A stretch of DNA of 64,000 bases from an uncultured Ruminococcus sp. (GCA_910576995.1 CAJTLC010000014.1:1-64000), one strand, 5' to 3'; shown: positions 8,682-17,046, counted from the first letter of the stretch. Notes: a model not told the origin generated them from the sequence alone. Program-made: numbers and translations.

Positions 8682-9449
8682 ATGTCTGGTTACAGCGCTT
8701 TTGCTACCTATTATGACAGTTTGACCGCAAATATCGATTATAAAAAACGCGCCGAATATTTTCATGAGATAATAAAAAGATTTAAATCAACCGCAGACAA
8801 TATTCTTCTCGATCTTGCCTGCGGAACGGGAAGTATCTCCGAAGCTATGGCTGCTCTTGGTTACGATGTCATCGGCGTCGATAATTCTGATGAAATGCTG
8901 AATATTGCCCTTGATAAAAAATTTGACAGCGGCTCTGATATTCAGTATCTTCGACAGGATATGCGAAAACTTAATATGTATGGCTCGATCGACGTTACGC
9001 TCTGCGCTTTGGATAGTATAAATCATCTGACAAGTCTCGACGATGTCAGAAAGGTTTTCCGTAATATTGCGCTGTTTTCTGAGCCTGACGGACTCTTTGT
9101 ATTTGATGTTAACACTATTTATAAGCATAAAAATATTCTTGCCGGCAATACTTTTACTTATGAGACTGATCAGGTTTACTGCATATGGGAGAATACTTTT
9201 ATTCCCGAAACAAATGAAGTTGAAATGCATCTTGAATTTTTTGAACTGGAGGAAAACGGACTCTATAGCCGCAGTTCCGATAATTTTACAGAAAAAGCAT
9301 ACAGTGAATCCGATATCGAAGCGCTTCTTGCCGAAACAGGTTTCGAGCTTCTCGGAAAATACGGCGATGATACTTTTTTACCTCCTTCCTGCGATTCTCA
9401 GCGCATTGTTTATGCTGCGCGCTGCAAACATAGCGGGCAGAAAAAATAA
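8682..9449 (+). CDS. class I SAM-dependent methyltransferase
   Basis: A 255-residue methyltransferase with a Rossmann-like fold. Motif I is LLDLACGTGSISEAM near residues 41-55, followed by the acidic ribose-binding loop GVDNSDEML, an RQDMRKL motif II region and VTLCALDSINHL as motif IV. It resembles the stand-alone YqeM/YodH-type enzymes of Firmicutes whose small-molecule or protein substrates are mostly unknown. GAGGTGG lies directly before the ATG and the gene is almost joined to the lipoprotein upstream, so it is cotranscribed. The substrate is not predictable here. Confidence 0.85.
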   Translation: MSGYSAFATYYDSLTANIDYKKRAEYFHEIIKRFKSTADNILLDLACGTGSISEAMAALGYDVIGVDNSDEMLNIALDKKFDSGSDIQYLRQDMRKLNMYGSIDVTLCALDSINHLTSLDDVRKVFRNIALFSEPDGLFVFDVNTIYKHKNILAGNTFTYETDQVYCIWENTFIPETNEVEMHLEFFELEENGLYSRSSDNFTEKAYSESDIEALLAETGFELLGKYGDDTFLPPSCDSQRIVYAARCKHSGQKK

Positions 9450-9496
9450 TAACCTGTGTTCGTAGATAAGCAGTTTCTGAAAGGATGAATAATTAT

Positions 9497-10387
9497 ATGG
9501 CAAATTTGTACAGGGCTATTTCCGCCGACGGTTCAGCTTTTGTGGCTGTTCTTGACGCAAAGGATATCGTCTCTGATACCGAAAAAATTCACAAAACTTC
9601 CGCTGTGATCACGGCGGCATTAGGACGTTTGACGATCGCCGCTTCGCTTATGGGATATATGCTCAAAGGCGACGACGACAGTATCACTCTCCGCATCGAC
9701 GCCGACGGTCCGAGCGGTCAGCTTGTCGCTGTTGCCGACAGCCGCGGAAACGTTAAAAGCTGCGTCAATAATCCTGTAGTTGAATTGCCGCTGAATTCTT
9801 TAGGAAAACTTGACGTTTCAGGCGCTGTCGGTAAAAACGGCACTCTTTCTGTTGTAAAGGATATGGGACTTCGCGAACCGTATGTGGGCGTTATTCCTCT
9901 GGTTTCAGGTGAAATTGCGGAGGATATAGCAAGTTATTACGCAACCAGCGAACAGATTCCCACGGTTTGTGCGCTCGGAGTTCTCGTCGATACCGATCTT
10001 TCCGTTAAATCGGCAGGCGGCTTTTTAGTACAGCTTCTTCCTTTTGCCGATGAAAAATGCATTGATCAGATTGAGAAAAACGTTGCGGCAATGCGTCCTG
10101 TTTCAACTCTGCTGAGCGAGGGCGTTTCGCCGCAAGAAATTGCGAATATGCTTTTGGATGGTCTCGAACCGAACGAACTCGATACCGCTTCGCCTACTTA
10201 TAAGTGCGATTGCAACAGACAGCGCACCGAAAAAGTTCTTATCAGCGTCGGTAAAGATGAGTTAAATTCAATCGCTGCCGAGGGAAAAAATACAGAGGTA
10301 TGCTGTCATTTCTGCGGTAAAAAATATTTATTTACACCTGATGAGATCATCGCTCTTGCAAACAGTGCATCATCGGAGGAAGAATGA
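9497..10387 (+). CDS. hslO: redox-regulated chaperone Hsp33
   Basis: A cytoplasmic holdase switched on by oxidation, which unfolds its zinc domain. It has the family's two-domain order: an N-terminal substrate-binding core (LYRAISADGS, then GRLTIAASLMGYML) and a C-terminal zinc centre with four cysteines in CDC (near residue 235) and CHFCGKKY (near residue 270). The length of 296 residues is typical. I chose the ATG at 9497: AAGG at 9481-9484 is 12 bases away, while an in-frame ATG at 9485 abuts it. The next gene overlaps the stop by four bases. Confidence 0.93.
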   Translation: MANLYRAISADGSAFVAVLDAKDIVSDTEKIHKTSAVITAALGRLTIAASLMGYMLKGDDDSITLRIDADGPSGQLVAVADSRGNVKSCVNNPVVELPLNSLGKLDVSGAVGKNGTLSVVKDMGLREPYVGVIPLVSGEIAEDIASYYATSEQIPTVCALGVLVDTDLSVKSAGGFLVQLLPFADEKCIDQIEKNVAAMRPVSTLLSEGVSPQEIANMLLDGLEPNELDTASPTYKCDCNRQRTEKVLISVGKDELNSIAAEGKNTEVCCHFCGKKYLFTPDEIIALANSASSEEE

Positions 10388-11013
10388 AAAAACATTTACT
10401 TATTCTTCCAATTCTCGCAGTTTGCTTCATGCTGAGCAGCTGCGGTAAAAATAAAAATCCCGAAGATTATGTGACCGCTGAAAATTTTATTGTCCACACT
10501 TCAACGACCCTCCCCGATTCCGCGAAAACATTTCTTTATACAAACACACAATCGCCCGAAAAAAAGAATCTGACATACGCTCTCGACGGTACAAATATCG
10601 CGCTTCTGATTAACGACGAACCCGTTAAATCTATTGAAAATTACTACATTCCCGATACGTCCGCTATTGTTGTGGCGGATTTTAATGCCGACGGCTATGA
10701 CGATATTTTCATTCCTTTCAGCGATCCTACATATTATGGCACGTATTATTGTTATAATTATGCAAAAAATGACTTTTACGAGGATAATCAGCTGAACGAT
10801 ATCGGAAAGATTATGTCAGTTTCTGATAATGGAACACTGCTTTTGGATCAAAGCGACAATTCGACTGAACGTACTATTGAATACCAATGGTTCGGAAACG
10901 ATCTGAAAGCGATTCAAAAGACGGAAATTTATAAAGATGAGAACAAAATTTCACATAAAGATGTGTATAAATACGACGAAAACGGCATAGAATATCTTTT
11001 CGAAAGCACGTGA
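10384..11013 (+). CDS. secreted lipoprotein with Asp-rich C-terminal domain
   Basis: A 209-residue exported lipoprotein of unknown function. The signal peptide ends in a lipobox (LSSC) at Cys 20. The mature part carries DFNADGYDDIFIPF, matching in sequence and position the calcium-loop-like motif of the lipoprotein at 7664, but without the long Thr/Pro linker. The similarity continues downstream through a YNYAKNDFYE region. It overlaps the hslO stop as ATGA and has GGAGG inside the end of hslO, so it is translationally coupled. Duplication of an exported binding domain on either side of methyltransferase-hslO is inferred. Confidence 0.7.
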   Translation: MKKHLLILPILAVCFMLSSCGKNKNPEDYVTAENFIVHTSTTLPDSAKTFLYTNTQSPEKKNLTYALDGTNIALLINDEPVKSIENYYIPDTSAIVVADFNADGYDDIFIPFSDPTYYGTYYCYNYAKNDFYEDNQLNDIGKIMSVSDNGTLLLDQSDNSTERTIEYQWFGNDLKAIQKTEIYKDENKISHKDVYKYDENGIEYLFEST

Positions 11014-11025
11014 TGAGGTGATAAA

Positions 11026-12285
11026 ATGTATGAAAATAAAACCGAAGAACTACCCGTAAAAGCGGTGCTTGCCTGCGTTGACGTCGGCGAATTCGACGCT
11101 GAAACTTCAATAGCAGAATTGGCTGAACTCGCTAAAACCGCTAACGCCGAGGTGGTCGGTGAGGTCATACAAAAAAAATCTTCCTACGATCCTGCTACTT
11201 GCATGGGCGCAGGACGACTTGAAGAATTAAAAGATCAACTTGAAATTCTTGAAGCTGAACTCGTGATATTTGATCATGAACTTACCGGAATTCAGGTGAG
11301 AAATATTGAAAATATTCTTGATGTGCGTGTAATCGACCGTACTACACTTATTCTTGATATTTTCGCCCAGCGCGCCAGAACTAAAGAAGGCAAATTGCAG
11401 GTTGAACTTGCTCAACAAAAATACAGACTGCCGCGCCTGACGGGAATGGGTACTTCTTTGTCCAGACTAGGCGGCGGAATCGGTACTCGCGGTCCGGGTG
11501 AAACCAAACTCGAAACAGATAAGCGACATATTCGCCGTCGCATCGAATATCTTGAAGATTCGCTCAAAGAACTTGAAAAGCATCGTAATTTCACGCGTTC
11601 TCGCCGAAAAAAAGATGGCATTCTCTGCGCCGCCATTGTCGGATATACGAATGTTGGCAAATCAACGCTCATGAATGCGCTGACAGATGCGGGCGTTCTT
11701 GCGGAAAATAAGCTGTTTGCAACTCTTGATATTACGTCGCGTTCGATCGAACTCCCCGACGGCAGAAGCGTGATGCTTATCGATACGGTCGGCTTGATTC
11801 GGAGACTTCCGCATAATCTGGTTGAGGCTTTCAAATCTACTCTTGAAGAGGCTGCCGTTTCGGATATAATTTTAAATGTTCAGGATCTCTCCTCCCCCGA
11901 ACGTGAGGAACAGGCGGAAGTTACGGAAAAATTGCTGTCGGAACTTGGCTGCGACGGAATTCCCATAATCAACGTCATGAATAAAGCTGACTCGGCTTTA
12001 AATCTCGATACCGTTTTCGAGGACGACAAAAACGTTATCATTTCCGCTCGTCATCACGATGGATTCGACAAACTTTTGCAGTGCATTATGAAAAATCTCC
12101 CCCAAACTGCCAAGCGAATGCAGCTGCTGATTCCCTACGATAAAACGGCTTTTATCAATTCGATTCGCAGCGAGGGCAAGATTTTTTCCGAAGAATACAC
12201 GGAATGTGGCACGCTTATCGACGCGCTTGTTGATATTAAACTTGTTAAAGAAGCGACTCAATACAAAACGGCTGATACGGAATGA
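11026..12285 (+). CDS. hflX: ribosome-associated GTPase HflX
   Basis: A GTPase that binds the 50S subunit and splits stalled ribosomes after stress. The 419 residues carry the HflX N-terminal domain (VKAVLACVDV to the KEGKLQVELAQ region), the glycine-rich RLGGGIGTRGPGETKLE linker with its coiled helices, and the G domain with G1 GYTNVGKST near residue 205, DTVGLIRRLPHNLVEAF as G3, and NVMNKAD as G4. The ATG is preceded by GAGGTG. It is the last gene of the plus-strand run, and its stop codon lies inside the terminator shared with asnA. Confidence 0.95.
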   Translation: MYENKTEELPVKAVLACVDVGEFDAETSIAELAELAKTANAEVVGEVIQKKSSYDPATCMGAGRLEELKDQLEILEAELVIFDHELTGIQVRNIENILDVRVIDRTTLILDIFAQRARTKEGKLQVELAQQKYRLPRLTGMGTSLSRLGGGIGTRGPGETKLETDKRHIRRRIEYLEDSLKELEKHRNFTRSRRKKDGILCAAIVGYTNVGKSTLMNALTDAGVLAENKLFATLDITSRSIELPDGRSVMLIDTVGLIRRLPHNLVEAFKSTLEEAAVSDIILNVQDLSSPEREEQAEVTEKLLSELGCDGIPIINVMNKADSALNLDTVFEDDKNVIISARHHDGFDKLLQCIMKNLPQTAKRMQLLIPYDKTAFINSIRSEGKIFSEEYTECGTLIDALVDIKLVKEATQYKTADTE

Positions 12286-12305
12286 ATTTTCCGCATCAGC
12301 CGTTT
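12266..12305. terminator. bidirectional terminator between hflX and asnA
   Basis: Inverted repeat AAACGGCTGATACGGAA with TTCCGCATCAGCCGTTT, one mismatch, and A- and T-runs at both ends. It contains the hflX stop codon and serves both convergent transcripts. Confidence 0.85.
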
Positions 12306-12315
12306 AATTTTATAA

Positions 12316-13326
12316 TTAAAGAAGCGTAATACCGTGCTTAGTACATTCACCGATCATTTCGTCGCTCCAAATAGACGACTGAACTTCGCCGATATGCGCT
12401 TTATTGAGAAGAAGCATACAAAGTCTCGATTGACCGATTCCCCCGCCGATAGTCAGCGGCAGCGTATCGTTGGCAATCATTTTGTGGTAGTCATACTGCA
12501 TTCTGTCCTCCGCATTGCATTCCGCAAGCTGAGATTTCAGCGATTCCGCGTCAACTCTAATTCCCATAGACGACACTTCAAGCGAATCGTCAAGCACGCT
12601 GTCCCAGATGAGAATATCGCCGTTCAGCGACCAGTCATCATAATCTGGCGCTCTTCCGTCATGCTTTTCGCCGTTCGCAAGTTTTCCGCCGATCTGCATG
12701 AGAAATACGGTTTTATGCTCCATTGTGATGAGGCGCTCGCGCTCGTGGGACGTCTTATCGGGATACATATCAGCAAGTTCCTGAGTTGTGATAAAATAGG
12801 GTTCTGTGCAGATGTTTCCCGAAATATCGGGATATCTGAGTCCAACCTTACGCTTAGTATAGGCAATTGCCTTGACAACCGATCTTACTGTATCTTTCAA
12901 AAAATCAATTGTACGCTGCTCACGCGTGATGACTTTCTCCCAATCCCACTGATCGACAAAAATCGAATGAGTATTATCCGTATCGTCGTCGCGGCGAATA
13001 GCGTTCATATCCGTGTAAATTCCCTCGCCCGGCTTGTATCCGTAGCGATATAACGCCAGTCTCTTCCATTTTGCCAGAGATTGAACGACTTCTCCTTCGC
13101 CGTCGATCTCCTTTATTGTGAAATTCACCTTGCGCTCGATTCCGTTAAGATCGTCGTTGATTCCGCTGCCGCTTTTAACGATGAGCGGTGCAGATACGCG
13201 ATCAAGCGTGAGTGCGAATGACAAAGCCTGCTGAAAAACATCTTTGATGTATTTTATAGCGTGCTGAGTTTCTCTTAAAGTGAGAGCCGATTTATAGCCC
13301 TCCGGGATGTATAACGAACGTGCCAT
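12316..13326 (-). CDS. asnA: ammonia-dependent asparagine synthetase A
   Basis: Makes asparagine from aspartate, ammonia and ATP in the cytoplasm. The 336 residues match AsnA length. Seen are the class-II-synthetase-like fold motifs: LTLRETQHAIKYIKD, VSAPLIVKSGSGINDDLNGIERKV at the active site, SIFVDQWDWEKV, and the C-terminal LTIGGGIGQSRLCMLLL motif. GGGAGG is well placed before the ATG. It is 13 bp downstream of asnS, and both are under one asparagine-specific T-box, so charging and synthesis of asparagine respond together to uncharged tRNA-Asn. Confidence 0.96.
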   Translation of the reverse strand: MARSLYIPEGYKSALTLRETQHAIKYIKDVFQQALSFALTLDRVSAPLIVKSGSGINDDLNGIERKVNFTIKEIDGEGEVVQSLAKWKRLALYRYGYKPGEGIYTDMNAIRRDDDTDNTHSIFVDQWDWEKVITREQRTIDFLKDTVRSVVKAIAYTKRKVGLRYPDISGNICTEPYFITTQELADMYPDKTSHERERLITMEHKTVFLMQIGGKLANGEKHDGRAPDYDDWSLNGDILIWDSVLDDSLEVSSMGIRVDAESLKSQLAECNAEDRMQYDYHKMIANDTLPLTIGGGIGQSRLCMLLLNKAHIGEVQSSIWSDEMIGECTKHGITLL

Positions 13327-13339
13327 ATCTATTCCTCCC

Positions 13340-14710
13340 TTATCTGATCGAGCCTACTGTGCGCGGGTAAAGTATTACGTCTCTGATATTTGCCATTCCT
13401 GTAGTATACATTATCAAACGCTCGAATCCCAGACCGAATCCTCCATGAGGTACAGAGCCGAATTTTCTCAAATCAAGATAATCTGCATAAAGCTCCAGAT
13501 TCATATTGCGCTCTTCCATTGCGGCAATCAGCTTGTTATAATCGGCTTCACGCTCGCTTCCGCCGATAATTTCGCCGACTCCGGGAACGAGAAGATCAAC
13601 TGCGGCAACGGTTTTTCCATCGGGATTCTGCTTCATGTAGAACGACTTGATCTCCTTCGGATAATCGGTAACAAAGACGGCTTTCTTGAACACTTTCTCT
13701 GAAATATAACGCTCATGCTCGGTTTGGAGATCGCAGCCCCATTCTACAGGATAAACGAAATCTTCGCCGGATTCCTGTAAAAGCTTGATAGCGTCGGTAT
13801 AGGTGATTCTGCCGAAATCGTGCGAAATAAGGTCTTCAAGTCTTGCTTTGAGTCCCTTTTCAAAATGCGCGTCGAAAAATGCAATCTCATTTGGGCAGAG
13901 TTCAAGAAGTTGACCGATAACGTACTTCATCATTTCCTCAGCGATCTCGATAACGTCGTCAAGCTCGGCAAATGCTACCTCCGGCTCGATATGCCAGAAT
14001 TCAGCAAGATGCTTTGGGGTATTGCTGTTTTCAGCGCGGAAACTCGGACCAAAAGTATAAATTTTGCCCATAGCCGTTGCAGCCATTTCGCCCTCAAGCT
14101 GTCCCGAAACTGAAAGACCTGCGCGCTTTCCGAAAAAGTCGTTCGCGTAGTATTCTTCTTCCGACTTAAACTCCGTAGAATAGCCGTTTACAGTTACCTG
14201 AAACATCTCGCCCGCGCCCTCGCAGTCGCTTCCCGTGATAAGCGGAGTATTGATATATACATAATTATTGTTCTGGAAAAATCTGTGAAGAGCCGCCGCA
14301 AGTACTGAACGAACGCGCCAAACAGCATTAAAAGTATTCGTTCTGCTTCTCAGGTGAGGCATACTGCGCAGGAATTCAAGAGTATGGCCCTTTTTCTGAA
14401 GCGGATAATCCGTGGGACAATCGCCGAGAACGGTGATTCCGTCGGGAGCGGTATTGATCTCAACAGTATTATTTCTGCCCTCAACAACAGTTCCAACGAC
14501 TTTCAGGGACATTCCAACTCTGGGTTCTTTAAAATCGCCCTCACCCTTTTCGATAACGACCTGCACGTTTTTCAGCGATGTACCGTCGTTCAGCTCAACG
14601 AAGGCAACGCTTTTGGAATTTCGCGAAGTACGAACCCAACCGCAAACCGTAACTTCCTTGCCAACAAATTCTTTCGAGGTAATAATTTCTTTAACGTCAA
14701 TGTGCTTCAT
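13340..14710 (-). CDS. asnS: asparaginyl-tRNA synthetase
   Basis: Charges tRNA-Asn. It is a class IIb synthetase of 456 residues. An N-terminal OB-fold anticodon-binding domain (VTVCGWVRTSRNSKSVAFVE) is followed by the catalytic core with motif 2 FRAENSNTPKHLAEFWHIE and motif 3 GGFGLGFERLIMY. The EPEVAFAELDD stretch is typical of AsnS. I chose the ATG at 14,710 because AAAGGAAG lies 6-13 bases upstream; an ATG at 14,728 would overlap that site. It is the first gene after the T-box leader and is followed by asnA. Confidence 0.96.
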   Translation of the reverse strand: MKHIDVKEIITSKEFVGKEVTVCGWVRTSRNSKSVAFVELNDGTSLKNVQVVIEKGEGDFKEPRVGMSLKVVGTVVEGRNNTVEINTAPDGITVLGDCPTDYPLQKKGHTLEFLRSMPHLRSRTNTFNAVWRVRSVLAAALHRFFQNNNYVYINTPLITGSDCEGAGEMFQVTVNGYSTEFKSEEEYYANDFFGKRAGLSVSGQLEGEMAATAMGKIYTFGPSFRAENSNTPKHLAEFWHIEPEVAFAELDDVIEIAEEMMKYVIGQLLELCPNEIAFFDAHFEKGLKARLEDLISHDFGRITYTDAIKLLQESGEDFVYPVEWGCDLQTEHERYISEKVFKKAVFVTDYPKEIKSFYMKQNPDGKTVAAVDLLVPGVGEIIGGSEREADYNKLIAAMEERNMNLELYADYLDLRKFGSVPHGGFGLGFERLIMYTTGMANIRDVILYPRTVGSIR

Positions 14711-14764
14711 AATAAATCTTCCTTTCATAGATGAATGTACAGGACGAGTATATGCATAAAAAAC

Positions 14765-15043
14765 ACAAAAAAACTCCCGACCTGCAAAACAGGACGAGAG
14801 TCAAAACCCGTGGTACCACCTGAAATTACCGCTTATGGCACATATCCAATGCAAAAGCGATCACTCTTGTCCGCTGTAACGGGCGGATAACGTCGCACCT
14901 ACTAAATAAAAAATCTATCATCTTCATTTTTCGGATTGCTGCTCGGAAGTGTTATTCGCAAAGGCTCTGTTATGCGGCTTTCACCTGCCCGCACTCTCTG
15001 ACAACGAAATCCCATGCTACTTCTCTTCGTCTTAGCATTTATT
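14765..15043 (-). promoter_or_regulatory. T-box riboswitch, asparagine specifier
   Basis: A tRNA-sensing leader controlling asnS-asnA. On the minus strand Stem I carries the AG-bulge region (AGAGAGTGCGG), GGTGAAAGCC, and the specifier context GAATAACACTTCCGAG. The specifier AAC (Asn) is at 14,951-14,953. The invariant T-box AGGTGGTACCACGGG is at 14,807-14,821. A terminator hairpin (ACTCTCGTCCTG pairing with CAGGTCGGGAGT, then a T-run) is at about 14,765-14,803. Uncharged tRNA-Asn should favour the antiterminator. The specifier agrees with both downstream genes. Confidence 0.95.
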
Positions 15044-15049
15044 AAAATA

Positions 15050-15078
15050 ATCATATCACATTTTTTTTAATTTGTCAA
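15050..15078 (-). promoter_or_regulatory. promoter of the asnS-asnA T-box transcript
   Basis: On the minus strand TTGACA (15,073-15,078) and TATGAT (15,050-15,055) are separated by 17 bp, giving a start near 15,043 at the base of the T-box. It begins about 30 bp after the terminator of the large non-coding transcript. Confidence 0.85.
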
Positions 15079-15106
15079 TACCTATTTTTGAATTTTTTGC
15101 AAGAAA

Positions 15107-15738
15107 CAAAAAGATCCCGAATTCAACTAAACGGGATCTTTTCTATTCACTTTTATTCAATCCATAAGCGCATTCAATATAATCGAATGCAACGCTAAAT
15201 TACCTGTTGGACTCACCCTTTCAATTCAAAGAATAGTAATAATACAAAATATTTTCATCGTATCACATACTTTCAAATCAAAATAAGCATATTTAAAACT
15301 TAATTTTCCATTGGTCTTACCTCATAAAATTATTTACCGCATCCAATAACGGTTTAGTGATCATAAGGCAAATTATTTTCTCATCGGACTCAACCTTTAC
15401 AATTTATTTTAGACATTTATCTAAAGACTCATCGTCGAAATTTCAGATAATCCTGTATCTAAATTGAGCTTAGATAGAAGCCGATAGTCGTCAGCAATAC
15501 GGCAACGTCATAATCAAATTATACTTTCTTCCTTTTCAATCAACGGAACAAGTCTGTCGCGACCTATATTCCCATTTTTAAAATTTGATTAATCAGTCAG
15601 CCCGCCGGCTTCCTGCTGTGATTCTGTTGTAGACTCCATTGGACTCACGCGCCTTTCCGCTATAAATAATTTACATTGAGAAAAATCTCAAACCAAGTAA
15701 ATTCAGCTGGAGTAAATTTTCTTTTACTCCCTTTCCTT
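15107..15738 (-). ncRNA. large structured non-coding RNA, ROOL-like candidate
   Basis: A stretch of about 630 nt with no open frame, read from a strong promoter at 15,745-15,773 to a strong terminator at 15,109-15,142. Hairpins are dense on the minus strand: GGAGTAAA/TTTACTCC, AATTTAC/GTAAATT enclosing TTGAGA/TCTCAA, TATCTAA/TTAGATA, ACCG/CGGT and GCATTC/GAATGC. A motif of the form GGTGAGTCCAATGG recurs four times (plus-strand positions about 15,207, 15,309, 15,381 and 15,635). Size, single-transcript layout and host lineage fit the large ornate RNAs of Firmicutes, ROOL best (known mean near 580 nt). Assignment to that class is inference; a new class is possible. Confidence 0.6.
15109..15142 (-). 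terminator. terminator of the large non-coding RNA
   Basis: AAAAGATCCCG pairs with CGGGATCTTTT around a 12-base loop, a perfect 11-bp stem ending in T-runs on both strands. No gene converges on it from the left, so it most likely ends the minus-strand RNA. Confidence 0.85.
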
Positions 15739-15744
15739 GATTAT

Positions 15745-15773
15745 ATATTACCACATCTTCAAGCAAATGTCAA
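15745..15773 (-). promoter_or_regulatory. promoter of the large non-coding RNA
   Basis: On the minus strand TTGACA (15,768-15,773) and TAATAT (15,745-15,750) are separated by 17 bp, predicting a start near 15,738. No coding gene follows for more than 1 kb in this direction. Confidence 0.8.
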
Positions 15774-15883
15774 TAGTTATTTTAATCTTTCTTGATATTT
15801 TTAGTGTATTTTGTATCAATTAACAAAACAAGCCAAAATCAATTGTGCATTTTGACAAAATAAAATTAAATTTACAAAAAGAC

Positions 15884-15912
15884 TTGCAATTTTCCAATTA
15901 ATGATGTATAAT
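15884..15912 (+). promoter_or_regulatory. promoter of the zinc-ribbon membrane protein
   Basis: TTGCAA (15,884) and TATAAT (15,907) with a 17-bp spacer, 31 bp before the start codon. It is divergent from the non-coding RNA promoter. Confidence 0.75.
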
Positions 15913-15942
15913 TAAATGGATAACTTTTTAAGGAGTGGTCTT

Positions 15943-16656
15943 ATGCCTTATTGCGAACGCTGCGGAAAGCAGTTGGAAGACGGTCAGATATGTAGCTGCA
16001 CCGCTAATCAAAACCCTAATTTAAATCAAGAAAATATTCAGCCGCCGCCTCCACTGTACAATCAAGCTGTATATGCGAACGGATACAACAATATGAATGA
16101 CCCAAATGCGCCAAAGAAAAAAAGTAAGGTTTGGCCTATTATCCTTATTATAGCGATTCCATTACTTCTTATTGCACTTGTTGTCGTTGGAATTTTAGCG
16201 GCGATCTTCGTCCCTGCCATGATTGGATATACAAACAAATCCAAGCTTGCTGCGCAGAATTCATACAGTTCAAGCATTAGCAAAGCCATAAACACGGCTA
16301 TGACTGAACTGGATGATGAGGGTTATGACGTTTACGGTAATTATTTTATTTGTTCAAATGAAGACAATAGTTTCTGCTTCGACAGTGACAGCGAAGATCT
16401 GGATTACAGCGATCTGAATGATCGTATAAATGAATATTTTTCCGACAGTGAAACCGGCAGCTGGTTCGCCGTTTATGAATACGGAACTGTAACATACGTC
16501 GCAAGCGCGGAGTCATGGGAAAGCGAAATTGTTGGCACATATCCGTCAACTTCATCGCTCGACTCGCCAAAAGGTTATGGAAAAATATATTATGACGACG
16601 AATCTTTGGGCGATATTTATGAAGATACGCTCGAAACTATTATTAATTCATATTAA
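15943..16656 (+). CDS. zinc-ribbon protein with pilin-like membrane segment
   Basis: A 237-residue protein starting MPYCERCGKQLEDGQICSC, a short cytoplasmic zinc ribbon of two Cys pairs. It is followed by an Asn/Pro-rich linker to about residue 60. One membrane helix at about 66-92 ends in ILAAIFVPAMIGYTNKSK, which resembles the N-terminal helix of type IV pilin-like proteins. An acidic outer domain of about 140 residues follows. The ATG at 15,943 follows AAGGAG; an in-frame ATG at 15,916 overlaps the -10 region. Its role is unknown; membrane-anchored sensing or surface assembly are guesses. A strong terminator follows directly. Confidence 0.75.
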   Translation: MPYCERCGKQLEDGQICSCTANQNPNLNQENIQPPPPLYNQAVYANGYNNMNDPNAPKKKSKVWPIILIIAIPLLLIALVVVGILAAIFVPAMIGYTNKSKLAAQNSYSSSISKAINTAMTELDDEGYDVYGNYFICSNEDNSFCFDSDSEDLDYSDLNDRINEYFSDSETGSWFAVYEYGTVTYVASAESWESEIVGTYPSTSSLDSPKGYGKIYYDDESLGDIYEDTLETIINSY

Positions 16657-16664
16657 TTGCAAAG

Positions 16665-16693
16665 AAAAAGCAGTCCATGCGGGCTGCTTTTTT
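16665..16693. terminator. bidirectional terminator
   Basis: AAAAAGCAGTCC and GGGCTGCTTTTTT form a 9-bp GC-rich stem with a four-base loop and T-runs on both strands. It lies between the convergent zinc-ribbon gene and the YdbC-like gene. Confidence 0.85.
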
Positions 16694-16695
16694 GG

Positions 16696-16935
16696 TTATT
16701 CCATATCAAACGAATCAAGATCGATGCTTTCCAAAAGCTCTTTAAGGGAAGCGAGTTCGTCAACTGTAAGAGTTACGCCCTTTCCCATTCTCGAATGGTC
16801 TGGAGACCACTCGCGAATATCATACTTAGGATCTTTCTCATTCCAGCTGACCATGTTCAATTCCTTCGTCCAGCCCTTGGCATTCTCGGAAAGAACCCCG
16901 ATCTTTTCAGTAATTTCGTATTTCAGCTCTGCCAT
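16696..16935 (-). CDS. YdbC/PC4-family nucleic-acid-binding protein
   Basis: A 79-residue protein of the YdbC family, the bacterial relatives of eukaryotic PC4. Seen: an N-terminal strand (ELKYEITEKIGVLSE), the KGWTKELNMVSWNEKDPKYDIREW core typical of the family, MGKGVTLT, and a C-terminal helix (VDELASLKELLESI). The structural class binds single-stranded DNA as a dimer; its cellular role in Firmicutes is poorly defined. GGAGAG precedes the ATG. It is monocistronic, ending at the shared terminator. Confidence 0.88.
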   Translation of the reverse strand: MAELKYEITEKIGVLSENAKGWTKELNMVSWNEKDPKYDIREWSPDHSRMGKGVTLTVDELASLKELLESIDLDSFDME

Positions 16936-17046
16936 AATAACTCTCCTTTCAATACGGGCAAGCCCTTATTTGCACTCGGCTTTATTATTGTATCACAAAT
17001 TTCTCAATTTGTCCACCCTTTTTATGCCGAAGAATAAAATTATTAT

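Noticed and set aside
15107..15738. tmRNA, RNase P RNA, 6S or SRP RNA as identity of the large non-coding RNA
   Set aside because: None of their hallmarks (tRNA-like end with resume codons, GAGGAAAGTCC core, SRP Alu or GGAA/GNAR elements) was found, and the size does not fit 6S or SRP RNA.
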